Positions 1 through 6,294 of a stretch of DNA of 7,826 nucleotides are shown here, piece by piece; position 1 is the stretch's first letter, and each line of letters starts with the position of its first letter. The notes below the pieces were generated by a model. The model did not search any database and was not told the origin of the DNA. It saw nothing but the letters and a program-made list of their open reading frames with translations. This stretch comes from an uncultured Beijerinckiaceae bacterium (GTDB taxonomy: Bacteria > Pseudomonadota > Alphaproteobacteria > Rhizobiales > Beijerinckiaceae): contig CALMGA010000289.1 in assembly GCA_937863205.1 (NCBI GenBank), positions 1-7,826 on the forward strand, read 5' to 3'. Made by a program: the position numbers and the translations under genes.

Positions 1-184
1 AGGCGGCCGCGAGCTTGCTCAGGCTCTTGGTCGTCCTTGGAGCGGCGACATCGGATCGCCGCGCGTCGACGGATCGACGAGCCGTCGCCAGCGCCTCGGA
101 GGCTGCGAACCGGCGCCGGCCGCGCTCATCCAAAACCGGACTGAGCGTCTGACAGCGCAGTCTGATCGCCGCGACATCAATCAT
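1..184 (-). pseudogene. ISAzo13-like transposase, N-terminal fragment, probably decayed
   Basis: On the minus strand an ATG at 184 opens a frame that runs off the left edge of the window. Residues 1-25 read MIDVAAIRLRCQTLSPVLDE and then RGRRRFAASEA. This resembles the start of ISAzo13-family (DDE) transposases, which typically have an xLxPVLDERxRRxFAAxEA block followed by a helix-turn-helix (RATGVxRSTIxRGLxEL). Here the helix-turn-helix part is poor (VAAPRTTKSLSKL) and looks about two residues short, so small deletions are likely. The piece is cut by the window edge, so only about 61 codons are visible. No terminal repeat could be recognised to the right of the ATG. The family is assigned from memory of its N-terminal pattern; an unrelated protein cannot be excluded. 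Confidence 0.5.
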
Positions 185-316
185 CACGGCAGATTACAAA
201 GCAACACCGGCAAAGGGAATCACCACAAATCCCGCCTACGCGATTCAGCTAATTATCGACGCTGCCTAAGGGATCTCGCGCAAAAGCATGGCGCGCTGTG
301 GATCGACGGCTTCGAC

Positions 317-1060
317 TTGCAGCGTCTCAAGCAAAGCCAAGTTCAGTTCGATTTAGGAAGATTGTCTGAAGAGGATATTCTTTCGGACATCAAAGTCGTT
401 GACGAAAATTGGAGTGGTCATAAGCTGCGGAAAACTTATGAAGAACTTAAATCGTCAGTTGCTAATCGCTTCGGAGCAGCTTGCGCTAATGTCTCTCTCA
501 ACTCGCTTGACGCATTTGCAAAAAACTCTGTCAAGGCACATCCCAGCTCTTCTGCAGCTCGCATGTGCATACGGTTGACGTATTTCGCAGCTGCCGTTGC
601 TGCTGCTGCTTTCGACTTTGAATCGGCCGATACAGTCCTGCGACAGACCTCCGATCGTGTAAAACATCTAACAAACGCGATAAGATTCGGCGCGGACATT
701 CAAGGCGTCGTATCGAATACGAATCAGGCAGTAGCAGCGATCCGCGATTATCTCCCGAATGGGAAAGGAGTGGCTCGTCAAGTCCATGATAGATTTTGGC
801 TAGACGCTAAAGCTTTGCCGGCTGAAGATCTTGCGGAGATTATCACGAAGCTCTGTCACGGTGACGGGCTGTTTAATTTTGCTAGAAGCCTAGAGCAGGT
901 CGCGTTCAGTATAGGTTTATCGTCGTTCGATAACTCAGACCTCGAGAGCCGTTCATTTTTAGAGGCAATTCTCGGTTTCGTGAAATTCGATCGCACCCGC
1001 TTTGCAGAGGCATGGGTAGGTGGGAAACTGAATATGCCATCTGTGGCAACCCTGATCTGA
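317..1060 (+). CDS. hypothetical protein, low-GC, probably missing its 5' end
   Basis: I do not recognise this protein. From the TTG at 317 it is 247 residues: a charged N-terminal third (e.g. LGRLSEEDILSDIKVVDENW), an Ala-rich stretch near residues 85-100 (FAAAVAAAAFDF), and a mainly helical-looking remainder without Cys clusters, nucleotide-binding loops or a signal peptide. The frame has no stop upstream and stays open to base 2; residues just before 317 still look protein-like (LRDLAQKHGALWIDGFD, from about 266). There is no ATG in the first 80 or so codons after 317 and no ribosome binding site before the TTG. The simplest reading is a gene whose 5' end was lost where the transposase fragment joins, somewhere around 185-240. 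Base composition and codon use are much more AT-rich than in the P450 47 bp downstream, suggesting separate, recent acquisition. Confidence 0.55.
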   Translation: MQRLKQSQVQFDLGRLSEEDILSDIKVVDENWSGHKLRKTYEELKSSVANRFGAACANVSLNSLDAFAKNSVKAHPSSSAARMCIRLTYFAAAVAAAAFDFESADTVLRQTSDRVKHLTNAIRFGADIQGVVSNTNQAVAAIRDYLPNGKGVARQVHDRFWLDAKALPAEDLAEIITKLCHGDGLFNFARSLEQVAFSIGLSSFDNSDLESRSFLEAILGFVKFDRTRFAEAWVGGKLNMPSVATLI

Positions 1061-1093
1061 AATAGCGCTGCCCTGTTGCGGCCATGACGCTGT

Positions 1094-1100
1094 GGAGGGA
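1094..1100 (+). promoter_or_regulatory. ribosome binding site of the P450 gene
   Basis: GGAGGGA lies 7 nt before the ATG at 1108. It supports that start over nearby GTG/ATG codons in other frames. Confidence 0.7.
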
Positions 1101-1107
1101 GTGACGC

Positions 1108-2487
1108 ATGTCCTCCCTCGATGCTGCCATTGGATCACCATCCGACCCGCCGCCTGCCGTATCTGCCGCGCGAGGCTTCGGGCTGCGCTTCGCGCGCGCA
1201 ATGGCCCGCAATCCGCTCCGCAGCCTGCCGCCGGAGTGCTTCGAGCACACCTTGGTGCGCGGTTGGGGTCCGATCGGCCATGCCCTCTACGTTACCGACC
1301 CCGAGCTGATCGCCGACGTCCTGGTGCGTCGCGCCGATGTTTTTGCCAAGACACCGGCTAACCGCAACGTGCTCGGGCCGACGCTGGGCGAAGGCTTGCT
1401 GGTTGCCGAGGATGCGCACTGGCGATGGCAGCGACGGGCCAGCGCGCCCGCGTTTCACCCGGCCAAGCTCGGCACGCTCGCTCCCGCCATGCTGGCCGCC
1501 GCGCGTGACACCCGCGACGGCTGGCTCGCGCAGCCCGGCGCGATGCTGCGCCTCAACCACGAGATGATGCGTACCACCTTCGCCATCATCCTGGACACCG
1601 TGCTTTCGGGTTGCGGTGAAGTCGATGTGCCGCGCTTCGAGCAGGCGATGAGCGCCGCGCTGGAGCCGGTCGGCTGGACGCTGCTCTACTCCATGCTGCG
1701 CCTGCCGGAACGGCTCCCCCGTCCCGGCCGGCGGCGCGCCTTGGCCGCTTCGGCTCATTTGCGGCAGGTCACGGCCAGCCTAGTGAAGGCGCACCATCGT
1801 GACGGCGCGGCACGGCTCGACCTGCTGTCGCTGCTGCGCGGGGCGAGCGACCCCGAGACCGGCCGGTCGATGAGTGACGAGGAACTGGTCGACAACCTCC
1901 TCACCTTCATCGCCGCAGGTCACGAAACCACGGCGCTCGGCCTCGCTTGGACCTTCCAGCTCCTGGCCGCTCATCCGGACATCGAGGCGCGGGCGGTGGA
2001 GGAGATCGACCGCGTCGTCGGCGCCGGCGAAGTCAGCCCGGAGAACCTCGGCAATCTGCCCTACCTGCGCCAGCTCTTCTCCGAAGCGATGCGACTCTAC
2101 CCGCCGGTCCCACTGATCGCGCGGGCGGCGTGCGAGGCCACCGACCTTGGCGGCGTGAGGCTGCGGGCCGGCGATGAGGTGGCGATTCCGATCTACGCCC
2201 TCCACCGCCACCACCAACTATGGGAGTCGCCGGAGCGCTTCGACCCCGACCGCTTCGCGCCGGCGGCGGTGGCCGGGCGGCACCGCTTCGCCTTCATGCC
2301 GTTCGGCGGCGGCCCTCATGTCTGCATCGGCTTGGGCTTCGCCGTGCAAGAGGCGGTGGCGATCCTCGCCGTGCTGCTGCAACGCCTGCGCGTGCGTCCT
2401 CTCGTTGGAGCGCCGCAGCCGGAAGCGGTGATGAAGATCACGTTGCGACCGAGCCCCGAGCTGACCGTTCGGGCGGAGCCGCGCTAA
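1108..2487 (+). CDS. cytochrome P450
   Basis: This encodes a haem-thiolate monooxygenase of 459 residues, soluble and cytoplasmic as is usual for bacterial P450s (no N-terminal membrane anchor seen). All landmark motifs are present in order: C-helix WxxxR (W105-R109), I-helix oxygen-activation motif AAGHETT (269-275), K-helix ExxR (E326-R329), the PERF motif (376-379), and the haem loop FGGGPHVCIG (399-408) with Cys406 as the axial ligand. Length is normal. The HETT-type I helix and the PERF motif suggest the longer E-class-like bacterial P450s rather than short camphor-type enzymes; I cannot assign a CYP number or substrate. No ferredoxin, ferredoxin reductase or biosynthetic gene is beside it, so electrons must come from partners elsewhere. 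The gene appears intact and shows the high-GC codon use typical of the presumed host, unlike the frame before it. Confidence 0.95.
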   Translation: MSSLDAAIGSPSDPPPAVSAARGFGLRFARAMARNPLRSLPPECFEHTLVRGWGPIGHALYVTDPELIADVLVRRADVFAKTPANRNVLGPTLGEGLLVAEDAHWRWQRRASAPAFHPAKLGTLAPAMLAAARDTRDGWLAQPGAMLRLNHEMMRTTFAIILDTVLSGCGEVDVPRFEQAMSAALEPVGWTLLYSMLRLPERLPRPGRRRALAASAHLRQVTASLVKAHHRDGAARLDLLSLLRGASDPETGRSMSDEELVDNLLTFIAAGHETTALGLAWTFQLLAAHPDIEARAVEEIDRVVGAGEVSPENLGNLPYLRQLFSEAMRLYPPVPLIARAACEATDLGGVRLRAGDEVAIPIYALHRHHQLWESPERFDPDRFAPAAVAGRHRFAFMPFGGGPHVCIGLGFAVQEAVAILAVLLQRLRVRPLVGAPQPEAVMKITLRPSPELTVRAEPR

Positions 2488-2563
2488 ACGCTATCAACGC
2501 CTCCTACGAACGCTCCGGCAGTTGCCAACAGTTCCCTGCATAGGACGGTAGCGGCAGTGACGG

Positions 2564-2761
2564 TCAAAGCTGCAACTCGCGCTGGCCTGATCGCTCGACG
2601 ACGCGCACCCGGCGGCCGCGACGCGTGTCGATCGTGCGGCTGCGCTGGCGCGGCGGCGGCGGATCCGCGCCGAACACGCCGGCGATAACCGCCGCCTGCG
2701 TCGCCGCCGGACCTGCTATGGGCTTCCCGGACGGCCGTCGAGGCGCAGCCGGCTTTACGGC
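2564..2761 (-). CDS. possible small Arg/Pro-rich protein or C-terminal gene fragment
   Basis: The minus strand is open for 65 codons ahead of a TGA at 2566-2564. The peptide includes GPAATQAAVIAGVFGADPPP and then RSRTIDTRRGRRVRVVERSG, ending in QRELQL. Third codon positions are almost all G or C, as in real genes here, and the order of hydrophobic, proline and basic segments looks protein-like. There is no normal start: the upstream stop TGA (2764-2762) is followed within one codon by GTA AAG, and the first GTG is well inside. It may be the surviving 3' end of a longer gene, a gene with an unusual start, or chance in GC-rich DNA. I recognise no family. It lies downstream of brnA on the same strand. 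The rest of 2488-2800 holds nothing else I can name. Confidence 0.3.
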   Translation of the reverse strand, partial: AVKPAAPRRPSGKPIAGPAATQAAVIAGVFGADPPPPRQRSRTIDTRRGRRVRVVERSGQRELQL

Positions 2762-2771
2762 TCAAGCCGGC
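2748..2771. terminator. inverted repeat, possible terminator for brnA
   Basis: GCCGGCTT (2748-2755) and AAGCCGGC (2764-2771) form a perfect 8-bp stem with an 8-nt loop, about 30 nt past the brnA stop codon on the minus strand. No T-tract follows on the minus strand, so intrinsic termination is uncertain; it could instead be a processing or pausing hairpin. Confidence 0.35.
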
Positions 2772-2800
2772 CGGCGATGGTCTCCAGGCGCCCGCTCGTC

Positions 2801-3328
2801 CTACTCTGCCTTGGCAGCGTGCCTCGCGGCTCCTTCGTTCAGCACACGCCGCACGCCGCGCGCCGCTTCGTCCGTGATCGCGATGTTGCGCTCGACGCTG
2901 GCAATCGATGCGGCTTGATCGGGAGCGATGGACCGCAAGCCGTCATCTTCCAGCAGCAAGGCCAGCAGCCGGCGCATCTCCGCCACCGACGCCTCGTATC
3001 CTTCCATCATCTCGATCACCAGGCCCTGAGCGCCGAGATAGTCGTTCATTCGGGTCTGCCATCCGGCGCCCTTCACCTTGAAGGCTTCCACCACGGCCGG
3101 GTCGAGCCGCAGCTTGACCGGCTGTTTCGTCACCTCGGCCTTCGGCCGGCCGCGTGGGCGCGTCAGCGTCGCGTATAGGGCGGGTGGCAGGACCTCGGAG
3201 GCCGGACGCATCGCGGCGAGCTCTTCGTCCGTCAGCTCGGGGTTGTCGGGATCGTTGGCGATTGATGCCTGCAGGCGCGCCTCCTCCTCGTCGGACAGCA
3301 TCGGCACCACCCGCTTAGCCTTCGTCAT
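2801..3328 (-). CDS. brnA: BrnA-family antitoxin with C-terminal extension
   Basis: The 175-residue protein begins with the classic BrnA pattern: LSDEEEARLQASIANDPDNP (11-30), an ELTDEELAAMRPASEVLPP segment (31-49), RGRPKAE (59-65), then the ribbon-helix-helix-like DNA-binding part VKLRLDPAVVEAF and GAGWQTRMNDYL (71-98). In known systems BrnA neutralises the BrnT ribonuclease and the complex represses its own promoter. BrnA proteins usually end soon after the GWQTR motif (about 80-105 residues). This one continues for about 77 more residues, mostly helical (MMEGYEASVAEMRRLLALLL) and acidic, with no recognised domain. The start overlaps the end of the brnT remnant by 14 bp, the normal brnT-brnA order. 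Because IS630 lies upstream and brnT is truncated, the native promoter is probably lost and expression is doubtful. Confidence 0.85.
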   Translation of the reverse strand: MTKAKRVVPMLSDEEEARLQASIANDPDNPELTDEELAAMRPASEVLPPALYATLTRPRGRPKAEVTKQPVKLRLDPAVVEAFKVKGAGWQTRMNDYLGAQGLVIEMMEGYEASVAEMRRLLALLLEDDGLRSIAPDQAASIASVERNIAITDEAARGVRRVLNEGAARHAAKAE

Positions 3329-3497
3329 AACGTTTGCGCTCCTTGTTGCTCGCCGGCCGGAGACTGATGGCGGAGACGGCCTCCGTTCCGAGCGGCGCGA
3401 AGACCAGCGTCACCAGCTCGCCGTCGAGGAAGCCGATTGCGACGCGGCGCTCGCCGCCATGGCGGCTGGGATGGGTCGCCAGCACCATAGCCGTATC
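3315..3497 (-). pseudogene. brnT: BrnT-family toxin, C-terminal remnant
   Basis: This minus-strand frame gives 60 residues ending in TAA at 3317-3315 and overlapping brnA. It matches the second half of BrnT (RelE-like ribonuclease fold): HGGERRVAIGFLDGELVTLV followed by ISLRPASNKERKRYDEG, corresponding to the family's GExRxxAIGxLDG and VISxRxANxxExRRY blocks. The N-terminal third, including the WDExKxxxNxxKHG motif, is missing. An in-frame TAG (3500-3498) sits exactly at the junction with the IS630 element. The sequence on the other side of that element (from 4622) shows no BrnT N-terminus in any frame, so the toxin was lost by more than simple insertion. An internal ATG at 3488 could start a 57-residue product, but it would lack key toxin residues. 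Confidence 0.8.
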
Positions 3498-3500
3498 CTA

Positions 3501-3528
3501 GTACCAGCTTTCCTTGGAAGCTGACTCG
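3501..3528 (+). repeat. left terminal inverted repeat of the IS630 element
   Basis: It starts GTACCAGCTTTCC. Aligned without gaps to the reverse complement of the right end, about 17 of 28 positions match, including the outer GTACC and an inner GCTGA block. Confidence 0.75.
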
Positions 3529-3544
3529 TGGTTCAGCACCGAGC

Positions 3545-4609
3545 ATGATCCCCGATGCCGTACAGGTCCGGCTGACGCCGGACGACACAGCGCTGCTTGA
3601 AGCCAGGCTTCGCGCGCCCACAAGTGCCCAACGTGACGTGTTGCGCGCCCGCATCGTTTTGTTGGCGGCGCAAAACCGTTCGACGCGCGCCATCGCCAAG
3701 ACGGTCGGGGTGATGCCCCGCACGGTCAGCCTGTGGCGGGGTCGCTATGCCCGGGATGGCGTGGCAGGGCTGTCCGACAAGCCCCGGCCGGGCGCGGTTG
3801 CCAAGTATGACGCCGCCACGGTGCAGCGCATTCTGCGCGTGCTGGACGACCCGCCCCCGCCGGGCTTCGGTCGCTGGACGGGGCCGTTGATCGCGCAAGC
3901 CCTTGGCGATGTGCACGAGCAACACGTGTGGCGCGTGTTGCGGGCGCAACGGATCGACCTGGCCCCGTCCAAGTCATGGTGCGAAAGCACCGACCCTGAG
4001 TTCGTCGCCAAGGCGGCTGACGTGGTTGGGCTGTACTTGGCCCCGCCCGGCAAGGCGCTGGTGATCTGCGTGGACGAAAAGCCGTCCATTCAGGCCCTGG
4101 AGCGCGCCCAAGGCTACTTGAAGCTGCCCAACGGGCGTGCGCTCACCGGCCAAAGCCACGACTATCGACGCCACGGCACGACGACGCTGTTTGCGGCTTT
4201 CAACGTAGCCTCCGGCCACGTCAGGGCGGCCCACCAAAGCCAACGGCGCAAGATCGAGTTCCTTGACTTCATGAACACGGTCGTGGCCGCCTACCCCGGA
4301 CAGGAGTTGCACGTCGTGCTCGACAATCTGAGCACACATAAACGCAACGAGGCTTGGCTTGAACGCCATCCCAACGTGTCGTTTCACTTCACGCCAACAA
4401 GCGCATCCTGGCTCAATCAAGTCGAGACGTGGTTCTCGATCCTGCAACGGAAGTCCTTGCAGGGCGCGTCGTTCACCTCGGTCGAGCAACTACGGACACA
4501 CATCGACACCTTTGTTGAAACCTACAACGCCACCGCCGTGCCCTTTGCCTGGAGCAAAGCCGAGGTTCACCAGCGCCGCTTCAAAGGACGACGTATCAGC
4601 CAACTGTGA
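3545..4609 (+). CDS. IS630-family transposase
   Basis: This 354-residue DDE transposase catalyses cut-and-paste movement of the surrounding element into TA. An N-terminal helix-turn-helix (about residues 30-75, RSTRAIAKTVGVMPRTVSLW then RGRYARDGVAGL) should bind the terminal repeats. A linker region follows with a winged-helix-like second domain. The catalytic core shows D177 (VDEKPSIQAL), D260 (VVLDNLSTHK) and E294 (SWLNQVETWFSIL), with 33 residues between the second Asp and the Glu, as is usual for IS630. Length is typical and no frameshift or stop is seen. The ATG at 3545 lies 44 bp inside the left end; the stop is 10 bp from the right end, so the gene fills the element. Confidence 0.95.
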   Translation: MIPDAVQVRLTPDDTALLEARLRAPTSAQRDVLRARIVLLAAQNRSTRAIAKTVGVMPRTVSLWRGRYARDGVAGLSDKPRPGAVAKYDAATVQRILRVLDDPPPPGFGRWTGPLIAQALGDVHEQHVWRVLRAQRIDLAPSKSWCESTDPEFVAKAADVVGLYLAPPGKALVICVDEKPSIQALERAQGYLKLPNGRALTGQSHDYRRHGTTTLFAAFNVASGHVRAAHQSQRRKIEFLDFMNTVVAAYPGQELHVVLDNLSTHKRNEAWLERHPNVSFHFTPTSASWLNQVETWFSILQRKSLQGASFTSVEQLRTHIDTFVETYNATAVPFAWSKAEVHQRRFKGRRISQL

Positions 4610-4619
4610 TTCCGGGTAC
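4592..4619 (-). repeat. right terminal inverted repeat of the IS630 element
   Basis: Read on the minus strand it begins GTACCCGGAATCACAG and pairs imperfectly with the left end (about 17 of 28 positions). It ends directly before the TA at 4620-4621. Confidence 0.75.
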
Positions 4620-4753
4620 TAGGACCACATTCCGGACCGGCAACAAGAGCTGTCTGGGCGGGCCGCAACATCGCTCGCCAGCCCAGCTTACGTGGTGAGC
4701 ACCTCATCAAGGCAGCCTTTGTCGCAGAAGGCCGGTAGCGTTTGAGGACACCT

Positions 4754-4772
4754 TTTCCGTAAAATTTCCGTA
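4754..4772 (+). repeat. short direct repeat TTTCCGTA beside the attachment site
   Basis: TTTCCGTA occurs at 4754-4761 and 4765-4772, 11 bp apart, so both copies would face the same side of the helix. About 50 bp to the right is the tRNA-Glu half-site. It could be a pair of integrase arm-type or other protein-binding sites, but I cannot show binding. The rest of 4622-4819 holds no gene I recognise. Confidence 0.35.
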
Positions 4773-4788
4773 TTCAGCCGGCGAAGTC

Positions 4789-4803
4789 AGCGGCAAAGCC
4801 GCT
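4789..4803. repeat. perfect inverted repeat near the attachment site
   Basis: AGCGGC-AAA-GCCGCT forms a 6-bp stem with a 3-nt loop, ending 16 bp before the tRNA-Glu 3' end. Its role is unknown; a small terminator-like hairpin or a binding site are both possible. Confidence 0.35.
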
Positions 4804-4819
4804 AACGCATTGAAAATTC

Positions 4820-4863
4820 TGGCGCTCCCTAGGGGAATCGAACCCCTGTTTTCGCCGTGAGAG
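4820..4863 (-). other. 3' half of tRNA-Glu(CTC), attachment (att) site of an integrated element
   Basis: On the minus strand the sequence reads, in order, the anticodon loop CTCTCAC (anticodon CTC), the 3' side of the anticodon stem GGCGA, a short variable loop AAAC, a complete T arm (AGGGG, TTCGATT, CCCCT), the acceptor 3' strand AGGGAGC, discriminator G and an encoded CCA. These are tRNA-Glu features. Identity stops inside the anticodon loop: the bases expected for the 5' side of the anticodon stem (TCGCC) are replaced by unrelated sequence, so there is no D arm or 5' acceptor strand and this is not a working tRNA. Such truncated copies arise when a tyrosine recombinase inserts an element into a tRNA gene. 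The integrase gene starts about 150 bp away, on the side where the tRNA sequence breaks off. Confidence 0.82.
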
Positions 4864-5016
4864 AACTAGAACGTTGAAAAAAGGGCCGATCCGGGCCATC
4901 CTGGCGGGGTCCGAAACGCCGATTTGCCCTCTGCAGGCACATCGCCCGGTCCAGGGACGTCCCGGGGCGTCCAGGGCCTCTTATTCCCCAAAAACTTCCC
5001 ACATGAGCGAAAGCCG

Positions 5017-6294
5017 ATGGCCCGCAACACCGACGACGCCAAGCTCTCCACGCCCACCGCCAGGGCGCGTCTGGCCGCGCGCAGGGAGCCGTACTTCCGG
5101 GGGCTGCAGCGGGGCTTGGCGCTCGGCTACCGCCGCGGCCAGCGCGGCGGGACTTGGCTCGCCAGGATCAGGTTGCCGGAGGCGGCCGGCTACGTCGAGG
5201 TCCGGATCGGCACCGCCGACGACGCGGGCGGCGCGGCCGCCGCCGCGACCGTCCTCAGCTACGACCGCGCCGTCGCGGCGGCGCGCGACGCCTTTGCCCA
5301 GGCCGAAGCGCGCCGCGTCTCCGGAACCCTGCCGGCGGCCGGCAAGGCCGCGCTCGGCGACGTGCTCGACCTTTACCGTGAGGCCTACCGGGCGGGGGAG
5401 ACCGGCCGGCGCCCCGAGCCAGGCCGCGACCTCGCCAACGTCGACAGCATCCTCAAGTGCCACCTGCGGTCGGGCCTCGGCGCGATCCGCCTCGACCTGC
5501 TGTCCGAGGAGAGGTTGAAGGCGTTCCGCAGGGGCCTCGTCGAGGCGCCGCGGCTCTCGCGCTCCGGCAAGCCCGTGCCGTTCGACCGCGACGCCGACGA
5601 TTTCGACGAGGGCGAGGCCCTGCGCAAGCGCCGGGCGCGCGCCAACCGTGTGATGACGGTGCTCCGCGCCGCCCTGAACCACGCGCTCCGGGAGAAGTGG
5701 TTCGCCTCCGACGCGGCGTGGCGGCAGGCGCTCAAGCCCCACCCCAACGCCGACGTCGCCTCTGTGCGCTGGCTTGAGATCGCGGAATGCGAGGCGCTGA
5801 AGGCGGTGGTCGACCCCGACTTCCGCGACCTGGTGCGCGGGGCGCTGCAGACGGGGTGCCGCTACGGCAGCCTCCGCCACCTCGCCTGCCGCGACGTCGA
5901 CCTCAGAGCCGCGACCGCGACCGTTAGGGTGACGAAGTCCGGCGACACCCAGGTGGTCCACCTCAAGCCGGAGGGCTGCCGCCTGCTGTCGTCGCTGATG
6001 AAAGGCAAACCACGCAGCGAGTTCGTCTTCCTCAAGGCCGACGGGTCGCAATGGAAGCCCTCGGACCAGCAGCGCCGCATGGAGCAGGGCTGCCGCACTG
6101 CCGGCATCAATCCCGCCGTGACCTTCCACGAGTTGCGGGACACCTTCGCCAGCCACCTTGTGATGGCAGGCGTCCCGTTGCTCACCGTCTCAAAGCTGCT
6201 CGGCCATAGGGATGTCAGGACAACCGAAAAATATTACGCCCATCTCGCGCCGAGCCACCTAAAGCAAGCTATCAAAAAGCTGCCTGAGTTCTGA
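5017..6294 (+). CDS. tyrosine recombinase (phage/island-type integrase)
   Basis: From the ATG at 5017 the protein has 425 residues. It performs site-specific integration and excision through a covalent 3'-phosphotyrosine intermediate. The N-terminal region has an arm-binding-like segment (WLARIRLPEAAGYVEVRIGT), then a core-binding domain (about residues 110-235), then the catalytic domain. Catalytic residues are visible: R282 (TGCRYGSLRHL), K307 (VRVTKSGDTQ), H371 and R374 (HELRDTF), H397 (LLGHRD) and Y407 (EKYYAHL, the tyrosine just before AHL). The frame is open further upstream to a TTG at 4924, but the added 31 residues (Pro/Gly-rich) look non-coding, and similar integrases begin close to MARNTDD. 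The gene reads away from the tRNA-Glu half-site, its probable recombination target. It looks complete, with very high GC. Confidence 0.93.
   Translation: MARNTDDAKLSTPTARARLAARREPYFRGLQRGLALGYRRGQRGGTWLARIRLPEAAGYVEVRIGTADDAGGAAAAATVLSYDRAVAAARDAFAQAEARRVSGTLPAAGKAALGDVLDLYREAYRAGETGRRPEPGRDLANVDSILKCHLRSGLGAIRLDLLSEERLKAFRRGLVEAPRLSRSGKPVPFDRDADDFDEGEALRKRRARANRVMTVLRAALNHALREKWFASDAAWRQALKPHPNADVASVRWLEIAECEALKAVVDPDFRDLVRGALQTGCRYGSLRHLACRDVDLRAATATVRVTKSGDTQVVHLKPEGCRLLSSLMKGKPRSEFVFLKADGSQWKPSDQQRRMEQGCRTAGINPAVTFHELRDTFASHLVMAGVPLLTVSKLLGHRDVRTTEKYYAHLAPSHLKQAIKKLPEF

Larger units (their letters stand above)
3499..4621 (+). mobile_element. complete IS630-family insertion sequence with TA duplication
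   Basis: The element proper runs from GTACC at 3501 to GGTAC at 4619 (1,119 bp), flanked by TA at 3499-3500 and 4620-4621. Removing it with one TA leaves CCTAGG, which contains the CTAG target preferred by IS630 itself. The ends are imperfect inverted repeats and the single transposase gene is intact, so the copy could be recent and active. It separates the brnT remnant from the tRNA-Glu attachment-site region. Its transposase is transcribed away from brnT/brnA, so it should not drive the antitoxin. Confidence 0.88.

Noticed and set aside
2484..2765. 93-codon minus-strand frame with an ATG
   Set aside because: Its composition is Arg/Ala/Gly-rich without pattern; the neighbouring frame (2564-2761) has the more convincing codon bias.
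2777..3178. 133-codon plus-strand frame
   Set aside because: Opposite brnA, which has clear family motifs; the plus product is His/Arg-rich noise.
3325..3723. 132-codon minus-strand frame spanning the IS630 left end
   Set aside because: It mixes antisense IS sequence with an out-of-frame reading of the brnT remnant; the real toxin residues are in another frame ending at 3315.
4622..4750. Minus-strand open frame right of the IS630 element, checked as a possible BrnT N-terminus
   Set aside because: No WDExK or NxxKHG motif in any frame and the reading frame does not join the toxin remnant.
4924..5016. Upstream TTG start adding 31 residues to the integrase
   Set aside because: The added residues are Pro/Gly-rich and unlike integrase N-termini; the ATG at 5017 is a more natural start, although its ribosome binding site is weak.
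4981..6156. 391-codon open frame on the minus strand
   Set aside because: It lies opposite the integrase gene, whose catalytic motifs are all in the plus frame; long antisense frames are common in such GC-rich coding DNA.
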